From Diprion similis (taxonomy: Eukaryota > Arthropoda > Insecta > Hymenoptera > Diprionidae): 64,000 bases of DNA. Shown here in pieces: positions 10,658 to 19,711 of the stretch. The notes under the pieces are model-generated. The model did not search any database, was not told the DNA's origin, and worked only from the letters and a program-made list of their open reading frames with translations. The translations under genes were made by a program, and so were the position numbers. The number at the start of each line of letters is the position of its first letter. Positions within the stretch are counted from its first letter, which is position 1. Where the stretch lies: the NCBI RefSeq assembly GCF_021155765.1, contig NC_060112.1, positions 930,001 to 994,000 on the forward strand, read 5' to 3'.

Positions 10658-12436
10658 ATGGGAAAGGAAGATCCGCCGGTCGTTAAAAATCGTCCAGCCG
10701 TAGTTCACTCCCCACCCCCGAGCGATCGAGTACTAAGATCGCGAGTCAGCACTGAGGGAACCCAATTATTCGAGGGTCAATTGGAAAACTTAGAAGGAAA
10801 AACCACGTCGGGAGGACTAAGTCTAAACCCCGATCAGTCTCAAATCTCCGGTAAAAATTTTGACCCAGAGAATAAAATTTCTGCGGAAAGCTCAGAAGAA
10901 ACGAGAATATCAAATAAAGCACTTGATCGATCGCCTGATCCAGGGAGTCAATCCGAAACTCATACTGAAATACCTCAAAAATCTAAAATGGCGAACGAAA
11001 CTGGAACAAGTGGGCCTAACCCGTCTGCAATACCTTACAACTACATTTCTATCAAAGACGCATTACAAGCAGTCCCCACATTCGACGGAAGTCCATCACA
11101 AGTTCGTAGCTTTGTACAAGGTTGCAAAGATGCTCGTGAAATGGTTCCGCCGCAGGTAGAACCAAGTCTTGCACGGATAGTTAGGAACAGAATACAGGGA
11201 GGCGCGAGACGCGTGATCGAGAACGAACGTTTTGACACAATCGACGAGTTAGTATCTAGAATAAATGAACTTTACGGTCCCGCGAAATCAGTAAACTTAT
11301 GCCAAGGAGAGTTAGGAAAAATATTTCAACGGGAAAATGAAGACGTGATAACGTACGGATCTCGGGTCCGCGAAGCCATAGATAACATAATACAGGCCTT
11401 CATACAGGAGCGACGAGAGGAAAATCTCGAAGCTTTTAAGCGTAGCACAGAGGCAGACGGCAAAGCTGCTTTTTTGCGCGGGCTTAAGCCTGAGATCGAC
11501 GGAAAAATCTCGCAGATACCGGGTACATTCAAAGAGCTGGTCGATAGCGCGCGGAAAATCGAAAAACAAGAAGCAATAAAATTACAGCTCAGGCGCGGAG
11601 AAAAACCCACTGAAATTCGGCAAGCAAGGGTTAATTATACTCAATTGCAATTCCAAACTTGCGCCATCTGTGGAGCCGAAGACCACGACAAATATGACTG
11701 TCAATGCAATTGCAATATAAGCTATTATAATCATCGTCCGGACCCCAGCCAAGTACTTTACCTTCAAGGAATGGCAAAAGGCTACGAAAATCATCCTAAT
11801 TATCCAAACGAACCGTATACTCGTCCGCCGCGGAATAACTATGACCCAAGATCGGGATATCCAAATCAACAAGGTTATCGAACGAATCACCCAGCGCGAA
11901 ATAATTACCAATATTCAAATCAACAGCGTGGACCCGCGAATTTATCAAATGAATCTAATTATAATCCGAGACCAAGGTTCCCTAATCAACCAAATTACCA
12001 GGGCAATTACCAACAACGCGCAAATTCTTACCCCCAAAACCAAAATCCAGAGCGAACCTCAAACAATCAGTATTCAAGAAATCGAAATTCCAATGTATCT
12101 CGTGAACAATACGAACGCAATCAGGCAGGAAGAAAGATGGGTTATAACCCGCGAAACGATTATCCAATAAACGATACGAACCAATATTCCGGAAATCAAA
12201 TTACGCCGCGTGAATATTGTCGTTATTGCACAAATTACGGGCATTCGATCGGCGAATGTCGTCTAAAACAGAGAAACGATAAACGCAACCAGGCATTACA
12301 AGAAAACCGTCCCTCGTTTTCGGGAAACGGACAAGGCCTGCCGAATACGGGCGCGAATTCGGAGGCTACCAAAAGGTCCAACCGCGCCGTGAAATTCGCG
12401 CAAGATTCGCAGACAGAAAACGAACAAATTCAATAA
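10658..12436 (+). CDS. gag: Gag polyprotein of the Ty3/Gypsy element
   Basis: 592 aa. The ATG at 10658 is preceded by an in-frame TAA nine bases upstream, so the start is well fixed. Residues 1-120 are charged and disordered. About 130-310 form a Retrotrans_gag-type capsid region (VPTFDGSPSQVRSF, then FLRGLKPEI). Two CCHC zinc knuckles follow: CAICGAEDHDKYDC near residue 336 and CRYCTNYGHSIGEC near 521, both CX2CX4HX4C. Between them lies a ~170-residue stretch rich in Asn, Gln, Tyr, Pro and Arg, prion-like in composition. The protease frame is open from 12283, overlaps the gag end by about 150 nt and is in the -1 frame, which suggests programmed frameshifting. No textbook slippery heptamer was found in the overlap. 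Confidence 0.9.
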   Translation: MGKEDPPVVKNRPAVVHSPPPSDRVLRSRVSTEGTQLFEGQLENLEGKTTSGGLSLNPDQSQISGKNFDPENKISAESSEETRISNKALDRSPDPGSQSETHTEIPQKSKMANETGTSGPNPSAIPYNYISIKDALQAVPTFDGSPSQVRSFVQGCKDAREMVPPQVEPSLARIVRNRIQGGARRVIENERFDTIDELVSRINELYGPAKSVNLCQGELGKIFQRENEDVITYGSRVREAIDNIIQAFIQERREENLEAFKRSTEADGKAAFLRGLKPEIDGKISQIPGTFKELVDSARKIEKQEAIKLQLRRGEKPTEIRQARVNYTQLQFQTCAICGAEDHDKYDCQCNCNISYYNHRPDPSQVLYLQGMAKGYENHPNYPNEPYTRPPRNNYDPRSGYPNQQGYRTNHPARNNYQYSNQQRGPANLSNESNYNPRPRFPNQPNYQGNYQQRANSYPQNQNPERTSNNQYSRNRNSNVSREQYERNQAGRKMGYNPRNDYPINDTNQYSGNQITPREYCRYCTNYGHSIGECRLKQRNDKRNQALQENRPSFSGNGQGLPNTGANSEATKRSNRAVKFAQDSQTENEQIQ

Positions 12437-12495
12437 ACTACGAAATCGATACAGAAGCCCCTTTCCCAGAAGAAGACGACGATCAGGAAGATGAG

Positions 12496-14505
12496 ATGAA
12501 ATATGTAAACTCAACACGAAGTCGAAACTCCGCGAAAATTTCCGTTGTAGAAATTGAAGCAGAAGAATTAGAAAATCCTAGTACTTTTATGTTAGACACA
12601 GGTTCTGACTTGAATTTGATAAAAAACCGTTGCATAAGACCAGAAATAGAAATAAACCAACGTAAAACGTATAATCTTAGCGGAATAGCTCCCGCTCACG
12701 TTACAACAATGGGAGAAGTACTCATAGGTATAGAAGGAACTCAAACCTCTTTTCACGTTATCCCAGAAAATCTACCAATTCCGCAACACGGAATAATAGG
12801 TTCTCAATTTTTCCATGAGAATCGGGCAAAAATTAATTACGATGAAAGCACCTTAGAGTTCGGTAACACGCGTATACCATTTTCAAATCAGCAGGAAAAT
12901 ACGACCCCACCTGATGAGCAGGTTGGCACCTGCCACAGAATTAAGGAGACCGTTGCACACAACGAAGTTTTGCCGCTCCTAGATGCAGAATCTCACGTTT
13001 GTGTAGGATATACTAAACCTGGATTAAAAACAAAAAATTCTGAATCCCCTCAGGACGTAGGAAATATTGTAGATCCAGGCAAGGTAATCGTAATCCCACC
13101 GAGAACACGGCTTGGCATCTGTGTTAATCTCGTAGAGACTGATTTGACTGAAGGATATATACCCCTGCTAGACGTAGGACCCGACATCTATATAGGGAAC
13201 GCAATCGTTGCAAACCGTAACAACAAGGCATACCTCTACGCAATTAATGCCTCAAACTCAGAAGTAAATTTGAGAATCCCGCCGCTTGAATTGGAAGAGA
13301 TAGATGATGATAAGGAATTCATGGAAATAAAAGCAAATAAAGCAGAATTAAACGACGATTATAAACCTACAAATAATGAATCAAATGAATCAATTGAACT
13401 TATGAAGAATACTAAGATAAATGGAAACGAATTGAATGATGAAAATGAATCAAAGGAATCTATGAAGCATATTACTATAAATAAAAATGAATTAAATAAT
13501 GAAAATGAATCAAATGAATCTATGAAGAATATTACTATAAATGAAAATGAATTAAATAATTCTACGAAGAATACTACGATAAAGGAAAACGAATCCTGTA
13601 AACCTAAGAAAAATGAAGCCATGCAAAATGAGGCTTATAAATCTATGAAAAATAAATCTTATGAAGTTATGAAAAATGAATCTACGACGAATAATAAAAA
13701 TGAAGCTTACAAAGTTATGGAAATTGAATCTATGATGAATAATGAAAGTGAATTTTATGATAAAAATGAATCTACGGAGAAAGAATCCACAAAACCTACA
13801 AATTGTAAAGGTAAGTCTTATAATAAAAACTCATCTACGAAGAATGAACCACTTAAAATTAATCTGTGTGAACCGTCAACAAGTTACGGATTCGCCAATT
13901 TTAACGAATCGACGGGAGATGAGGAAATCCCTGACATGGAAACCACAAACGAAATAAGCGCTAAAATACTGGAAAACGAGAAAGATGAAATTTATGGAAT
14001 ACCGAAAACCCAGAAGGCCCAAACGTCAGGCGAAATGAAGAATTATAAGAAACGAAAGAAATCAAAAGAGCGTATCCAGCACCAGGAAATCTACACGATA
14101 TACCACGATTCGGCAACGATACCACAACCACGAGACATCAACGACATAAATGAAAATCTGATCGAAGAAAGAAGAATTCTGCGAGATTATGCAAATGATG
14201 ATACTAAGATACGAACAATAGATAAAAATCATAAATCAACCAATCCTGAAGAAAACTATAGTGAGATCAATTTAAGCAAGGAAAACATTTTCGTTGTCAA
14301 CGAACCAAGCAAAGCAGAAACTTTAGAATCACTTTTACGCCTGGACCACTTAAACGCTGAAGAGAAGTGGAGTGTAGAGAATCTTATACACAGAAACACA
14401 GATATATTTCATATACCGGGAGATCCTTTAGGAAGCACTAATGTCGTGAAACATAAAATAATTACTACAGATGATTTACCGATTAATACTAAACAATATC
14501 GTTAA
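12496..14505 (+). CDS. Pol N-terminal part: retroviral-type aspartic protease plus Asn/Glu/Lys-rich linker
   Basis: 669 aa from the first ATG, but the frame is open from 12283, so in life it would be entered from gag by frameshift. The protease active site is LDTGSDLNLI (Asp34), and the second half has GIIGSQFFHENRAKIN, the usual flap-distal motif. From about residue 275 to 480 the protein dissolves into degenerate repeats of NES, MKN and NEL, encoded by GAATGAATCT-like DNA repeats. The last ~50 residues (LLRLDHLNAEEKWS onward) are the conserved approach to reverse transcriptase. The frame ends in an in-frame TAA at 14503-14505; the same frame is open again immediately afterwards as the RT ORF, so this is a nonsense break inside pol rather than a natural end. 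Confidence 0.85.
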   Translation: MKYVNSTRSRNSAKISVVEIEAEELENPSTFMLDTGSDLNLIKNRCIRPEIEINQRKTYNLSGIAPAHVTTMGEVLIGIEGTQTSFHVIPENLPIPQHGIIGSQFFHENRAKINYDESTLEFGNTRIPFSNQQENTTPPDEQVGTCHRIKETVAHNEVLPLLDAESHVCVGYTKPGLKTKNSESPQDVGNIVDPGKVIVIPPRTRLGICVNLVETDLTEGYIPLLDVGPDIYIGNAIVANRNNKAYLYAINASNSEVNLRIPPLELEEIDDDKEFMEIKANKAELNDDYKPTNNESNESIELMKNTKINGNELNDENESKESMKHITINKNELNNENESNESMKNITINENELNNSTKNTTIKENESCKPKKNEAMQNEAYKSMKNKSYEVMKNESTTNNKNEAYKVMEIESMMNNESEFYDKNESTEKESTKPTNCKGKSYNKNSSTKNEPLKINLCEPSTSYGFANFNESTGDEEIPDMETTNEISAKILENEKDEIYGIPKTQKAQTSGEMKNYKKRKKSKERIQHQEIYTIYHDSATIPQPRDINDINENLIEERRILRDYANDDTKIRTIDKNHKSTNPEENYSEINLSKENIFVVNEPSKAETLESLLRLDHLNAEEKWSVENLIHRNTDIFHIPGDPLGSTNVVKHKIITTDDLPINTKQYR

Positions 14506-14538
14506 CCACCAATACATAAAGAGGAAATTCAACGGCAA

Positions 14539-17500
14539 GTGGGAGAATTACTAGACTCCGACATTATTCAACCATCAGCATCACCATACAATTCTCCACT
14601 GTGGATAGTTCCGAAGAAAGCAGATTCTAAGGGAAACAAACGATGGCGTATGGTAATAGACTACAGATCATTAAACGAAAAAACTTTAGGCGATGCTTAT
14701 CCGCTACCCAATATCACGGATATTTTGGACCAGCTTGGCGGAGCAAAATATTTTTCCGTATTTGATTTAGCTTCCGGTTTTCACCAAATCCAAATGGACG
14801 AGAACGATAAAGGAAAAACAGCGTTTACAACGCCCTACGGACACTACGAATTTAATAGAATGCCTTTCGGTTTAAAGAATGCGCCGGCAACGTTTCAACG
14901 ACTGATGGACCAAGTGTTGACAGGCTTACAAGGGATCGAAGTGTTTGTGTATCTTGACGATATAGTATTATACGCAGAGTCTTTAGAAGAACATGAGGAA
15001 AAATTTCAAAAATTAGCCACTAGATTGAGACAAGCGAATTTAAAACTCCAACCGGATAAATGTGAATTTTTGAAAAGAGAAGTCGGATACCTCGGGCACA
15101 TCATAGGAGAAGATGGTGTGCGACCGGACCCCAAAAAATTAGAAGCAGTCGAATTATTTCCGAGACCTAAAAATCAGAAGAATATCAAACAATTCCTGGG
15201 ATTAGCAGGATATTACCGCCGTTTTATCAAGGATTTTTCAAAAATAGCTAAACCTCTCTCGAACCTATTAAAGAAAGATTCAATTTTCCTGTGGTCAGCT
15301 GAGCAAGAACAAGCTTTTGAAAAATTGAAAACCCTTTTATGCAAACAACCTATACTACAATATCCCGATTTTACGCGTCCATTTGTGGTAACAACAGACG
15401 CTTCTTACTTCGCTATCGGAGGCATACTCAGTCAAGGAGAAATCGGACGAGACCTACCAATTTCATATGTTTCTAGAGTTCTGAATGGAGCAGAGCTGAA
15501 TTACTCGACAATAGAGAAAGAGTTACTGGCTATAGTGTACAGCGTTCAATACTTTCGTTCATACTTGTACGGGCGGAAGTTTACGTTAGTCACTGACCAT
15601 AAACCCTTAATTTGGCTGCATTCCGTAAGAGACCCGACCTCACGTTTGCTACAATGGAAAATAAAGCTAGCTGAATATGAATACACCACAGTGTATAAGG
15701 CAGGCAAGACCAACCTCAACGCAGACGCTCTGTCGAGAAACCCCGTCACTTCAAGTACCTTTACTATAAACACAGACGATCGAGATTCAAATGACAGTGA
15801 CGACATAAAGCCCTTAACCATAACCACACGCGCAAATATATACGGCGAACCGAAAACCCGCATAAAAAATTTCCAATCAATTATTAGCTCCCCAATTTCC
15901 AAGCATTTAGAGGAACTAGGATCAGAAAGCGATGAAGAATACGAACAGTTAGAAATGTTAGAAGAAAGATTAGAAGACAGTGAGGATCACAGCGAAAATA
16001 AAGCCCCGGAACCTTGCAAAAACAAGCCGGAAGAATCGAACGAAAAAGAGTCGGAAAGCGAGGAAGAATACGAACAGTTAGAAATTTTAGAAGAAAGACT
16101 TGAGGAGGAAGAAAAGTATGGCGAAACAGAAACCATCGAAACCCCTAATGTATACCGCGAGGACACCCAATGTAAGACCGAGGTGACGAAATTAGAACCA
16201 AGTGAAGTGGAAACTATTGAGCCGACTGACAAACACTCAACTGACGATACAAGGGAGAACGAAACTACGAAACCTAAACCAACGGTTACCAAAAATATCT
16301 TGACGCGATCTAGTATAATAGCAATTCGCGATAACATAATAACTAAAAAGGGAGCAATAATTTGGTTTACGAACGAAAACGGAGAAGCTATAGACACCGG
16401 AGGAAAAATGCTTGCTGATTATAACAGAGCAATAAGTCTCGGAAACACCAAAATCGAAAAAGGACAAACATGGTTCCGCAAACGGAAATCAAGGAGACAA
16501 TTCGTGATAATACTCTCAGACGAAAAAGATATTAATAATCAATTAATTTCAGCAATTCGGGAATTAAAAATTCTCTTATCGCAATTCGAAATAACTACCG
16601 TTTATATTTCTGAAACTAGGGAGGGAATATTTCAACTCCCCTGGAGACATATAATAAGTACAATGCGGCTAATTTTAGTAGATGAACCAGTAAAAGTTTT
16701 GGTTTGCACCAATAAAATCACCGTACCTCCACGAACGGAACGACCAAACATTATCAAAGAAGCTCACGCATCGGCGATAGGCGGACATAAAGGAGTAACG
16801 AAGACATATAATCGCGTCAAACAAAATTATTATTGGACAAATTTGAAGGAAGAAATTCAGAAATATATTATGCAATGCATCAGTTGTCAGAAAAAGAAAT
16901 TAGTACGGGTGAAAACTAAACAACCGATGGTAATAACCGATACCTCAACAGTTGCGTTCGATAAAGTGTCAATGGACATAGTCGGTCCACTCCCATCAAC
17001 AAAGAATGAGAATGTATTTTTGTTAACAATGCAAGATAACCTAACCAAATACTCATTGGCAGTGCCCTTGAAAAGAGCTACGGCACAAGATATAGCCGAA
17101 GCATTCGTAAAGAAATTCATATGTCAATTCGGAGGGCCTAGAGCGGTATTAACAGATCAAGGCCAAGCATTCATAGGTACCCTCTTAAAATCAGTGGCGA
17201 AATATTTCAAAATTCAGCAATTCAAGACAACTGCATTTCACCCGCAATCGAACGGATCTCTAGAACGTTCCCATCACGTATTGGTAGAATATTTGAAACA
17301 TTTTATTAAAGACAAGCAAGATTGGGATAACTGGATTGAACTTGCAATGTTTTCATATAACACCAGTACCCACGAAGCGACCAAATACTCGCCACACGAA
17401 CTCGTCTACGGTCGCGTAGCTCGCGCTCCGTCGAGTCAAGTACCTGTCGACGGAGAATTGAGACTGTATAACGAATACATATCTGATCTCTTGGATACAT

Positions 17501-17709
17501 TTCACAATATACAAACTGACGCGAGAGAAAATCTAGAGAGAGCAAAGCTTAGGTATAAAGAATATTACGATCGGAAATTAAACCCTCAAGAAGTAAAAGT
17601 TGGACAGATGGTTTATATACTGAAAGAAAAGGAAGGTAAATTCGGTGATCATTATAAAGGACCATATGAAGTATGTGACGTCCTAACGGTCAATTCCGGA
17701 CAAATTTAG
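14539..17709 (+). CDS. pol: Pol: reverse transcriptase, RNase H, macro-like domain and integrase (3' truncated)
   Basis: The frame is open from 14506 and the first ATG is at 14539. RT: YLDD at residues 138-141. RNase H: Asp287 (TTDAS), Glu328, Asp353 (VTDHKP) and Asp396 (NADALSR). Linker about 410-585: acidic, with a repeated block around EEYEQLE. Residues about 590-725: macro-domain-like. Integrase: HHCC zinc finger (His743 to CISC at 780-783), catalytic Asp813 (MDIVGP), Asp873 (TDQG) and Glu909 (LERSH), a D,D59,D35E-type triad written D813-D873-E909. The GPYEV motif starts just before the inverted LTR, which begins at 17672. The last 12 codons are LTR antisense, so the integrase C-terminus is missing. 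Catalytic residues all look intact, yet the nonsense codon upstream and the truncation make this copy defective. Confidence 0.92.
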   Translation: MGELLDSDIIQPSASPYNSPLWIVPKKADSKGNKRWRMVIDYRSLNEKTLGDAYPLPNITDILDQLGGAKYFSVFDLASGFHQIQMDENDKGKTAFTTPYGHYEFNRMPFGLKNAPATFQRLMDQVLTGLQGIEVFVYLDDIVLYAESLEEHEEKFQKLATRLRQANLKLQPDKCEFLKREVGYLGHIIGEDGVRPDPKKLEAVELFPRPKNQKNIKQFLGLAGYYRRFIKDFSKIAKPLSNLLKKDSIFLWSAEQEQAFEKLKTLLCKQPILQYPDFTRPFVVTTDASYFAIGGILSQGEIGRDLPISYVSRVLNGAELNYSTIEKELLAIVYSVQYFRSYLYGRKFTLVTDHKPLIWLHSVRDPTSRLLQWKIKLAEYEYTTVYKAGKTNLNADALSRNPVTSSTFTINTDDRDSNDSDDIKPLTITTRANIYGEPKTRIKNFQSIISSPISKHLEELGSESDEEYEQLEMLEERLEDSEDHSENKAPEPCKNKPEESNEKESESEEEYEQLEILEERLEEEEKYGETETIETPNVYREDTQCKTEVTKLEPSEVETIEPTDKHSTDDTRENETTKPKPTVTKNILTRSSIIAIRDNIITKKGAIIWFTNENGEAIDTGGKMLADYNRAISLGNTKIEKGQTWFRKRKSRRQFVIILSDEKDINNQLISAIRELKILLSQFEITTVYISETREGIFQLPWRHIISTMRLILVDEPVKVLVCTNKITVPPRTERPNIIKEAHASAIGGHKGVTKTYNRVKQNYYWTNLKEEIQKYIMQCISCQKKKLVRVKTKQPMVITDTSTVAFDKVSMDIVGPLPSTKNENVFLLTMQDNLTKYSLAVPLKRATAQDIAEAFVKKFICQFGGPRAVLTDQGQAFIGTLLKSVAKYFKIQQFKTTAFHPQSNGSLERSHHVLVEYLKHFIKDKQDWDNWIELAMFSYNTSTHEATKYSPHELVYGRVARAPSSQVPVDGELRLYNEYISDLLDTFHNIQTDARENLERAKLRYKEYYDRKLNPQEVKVGQMVYILKEKEGKFGDHYKGPYEVCDVLTVNSGQI
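15922..16108 (+). repeat. internal duplication in the pol acidic linker
   Basis: Two ~20-codon blocks containing EEYEQLE and LEERLE occur about 126 bp apart in frame, at 15922-15981 and 16048-16108. They lie between RNase H and the macro-like domain. The composition is strongly acidic and predicted to be coiled or disordered. Confidence 0.65.
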
Positions 17710-19618
17710 AATCAGATTCGAAATTGAGTCGCGAGAAATGAACTGGGACGTACAATCAGTAGTTGTGGGTCGCCAATACCGACTAATCACTAAAGTGAAA
17801 TAGGTAACATCAATAAATTCGCGTAATGGGGGGCTTTGGATGATTTGAAAGGAATTCGAAATAATAGAATATTAAGTCAACTTACCCTTGTTGTTTGCGC
17901 TTGGTAGTACAGGACAACAGGTAGCTTCGTGGAGCGGCGAAGGACCAGGCAGTTGGAGGTGTTTTAATTAAATTGAATGATTCTGATTTTTAATTGCACT
18001 TAAATGTTTATTAGTTTACGTTACGATTACAAATACACAGGATAAGGCTCTCGGGTGGAGCAACAAAGTATCAATTACAAAGTTAAAATACTGCTCTGGG
18101 ACAGAGTGACAAAGTAACAGTTCAAACTTATGAAAATTAATGCTCTGAGGCAGAGTGACAAAGTGACGGTTACAACTTATTAAAATTAATGCTCTCCGAG
18201 TTCAATCTGCACCCGTTTATATAGGGCAAAATCTCCTATGCTCCTGTACAATTTTTGGGTGACAGATTTATTACATTGAGTCACCAGTGAATATTTGGGG
18301 GGTAGCTGGACTGTGGTTGGTTCCGATCAAGGTGACCTAATTAACGTCTTGGTTGTTACCTTATATGGTTTGCTTTGCGTAGCCCGGCTAGCTTCTAGCT
18401 GGCTACCAAAGCTTTCTTTGTTCGGTTTTATAATATTTAATAATTTGAATTTTGGATGTTTTTCCCTGGTGGCTTCATGTAAGGACTCAGAAATGTCTTT
18501 TAATATTAGGTAAACAATAGCTGTGTGGTTTATTATTGAATTAGAATAATTGCGTAAAAGGAACGCACAGGTGTGCAAGGTTGAACAGGTGTCTGGGGGT
18601 GTGTTGCGTTTAACGTTTGCGGGGTTGCTTCACCTCCAGGGTTTATTCATAATGTTTAATATTTAATATTGAAGGAAAGTAATATCGGCCGATAGGCTTT
18701 TTCATCTATGATTGAATATATCCCTCAAGGCTCTGCAATGTTGCCAGTGCAGCGCACTGATTCTGAGAATTTGAGTTGCGTCACCTAGCTTTAGGTTGAC
18801 GGTGGTGCGACATGGTATGAACTAGATTCGCCCGTAGTACAAGCTTGTAATATTATGTGGAATCAAAATTGTTTTGTTAACTTAGATTTGGCTTGTAGTA
18901 TTTCTTTGATACGGGAATAAGCGTAGTAATTCCCCAGATACTTAGGTTTGTAAGAATAGTGGATTAATAGTAACAATTCAAATGTAATTGTAATTTAGAT
19001 TAATAGTAACAATTCAAATATAATAATATTAGTAATAACGCAATTAATATAATAATTTGGTCATTTAAGAAGAATGTTTTAGTTTAGATATTTTGAGATA
19101 TTGAGATATATATATATATATATATATTGATAAAATTGAGTATTCTGATAATATAAAAGAGGCAGGTATATATGCATGTATTTATACGTGTATGCAAGCA
19201 TTAGGTATAAGTATAGATGCAAGCGCAGTATTGTCGGGGATATATGTTGGTTGTGTCTATGGTATCATTACCGACGGAACTACTCCGTGTAAGACATGCC
19301 TGCCTATAATACGGCGTTTAGTCTTTGCTCTCCTGGTAGTTTTACTCTAGGGGTTTTTTGTAGGCTTGATTAATGCTAAATAACACTTTTAACGGTTTAA
19401 ATGATAGCTGTAGTATTACTGAAGTTCTGTAAAAGGATCTCGCGACCTTTGAGGTGAGTATACCCCTTCAATTAATAAAAGGTAGTTAGATGAATGTAAC
19501 TAGGTAATATCTAGTAACTTTTAGGTTTGTTGCAAGATTCTTGTACTGAAGTTAGGCGTAGTTGGTTAGTTTATGGAATAGAAAGGAAAAAATTGTGGTG
19601 GGGCGGTCGGATGTTACA
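17674..19618 (-). repeat. right LTR in reverse orientation
   Basis: The reverse complement of the left LTR without the 183-bp insertion (1945 bp). Its U5 edge is fused directly to pol at 17672-17674, with a 2-bp TA shared by chance or microhomology, and its U3 edge faces right. Left and right copies agree at every position compared except two substitutions and one TA unit in the dinucleotide run (20 against 22 nt). Its promoter would read leftward, antisense to pol. Confidence 0.9.
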
Positions 19619-19622
19619 CATG
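19619..19622. repeat. target-site duplication CATG, right copy
   Basis: It follows the terminal GTTACA of the element and matches 6885-6888. A chance match of four bases has probability of about 1 in 256. Confidence 0.75.
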
Positions 19623-19711
19623 CTCCAAGAGAAAAGGCGTTGCGGGCGCTACGTAGCGGCAAAAAGAAGAGTTACTTTTTTCTTGAGGCTTCGCATCACG
19701 TGTACAGATAC

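Larger units (their letters stand above)
6889..19618 (+). mobile_element. Ty3/Gypsy LTR retrotransposon with inverted (head-to-head) LTRs
   Basis: A 12.7-kb element of the Metaviridae type. In order: a forward LTR (6889-9014), primer-binding site, leader with tandem repeats, a broken upstream ORF, gag, protease frame, RT-RNase H-(macro-like)-integrase frame, and then an LTR in reverse orientation (17674-19618). A normal element has direct LTRs and ends with the U5 edge. Here both outer edges are the U3 edge (TGTAAC...GTTACA). The two LTRs pair base for base (left x with right 26688-x for x above about 7583). By eye they differ by only two substitutions (7019/19488 and 8491/18197), one TA unit and a 183-bp insertion, so the insertion is recent. 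Pol is cut at 17671 and everything normally 3' of it (end of pol, any env, polypurine tract, forward 3' LTR) is missing. The copy looks non-functional: split pol, no downstream direct LTR. Confidence 0.9.

Noticed and set aside
10304..10659. Minus-strand frames opposite the pre-gag ORF
   Set aside because: Shadows of the plus-strand frame with no motif.
6885..19622. Simple assembly palindrome or foldback artefact as the cause of the inverted LTRs
   Set aside because: Flanks differ on the two sides, a single CATG duplication matches, and the left LTR has its own insertion. This makes a read-foldback artefact unlikely, though not excluded.
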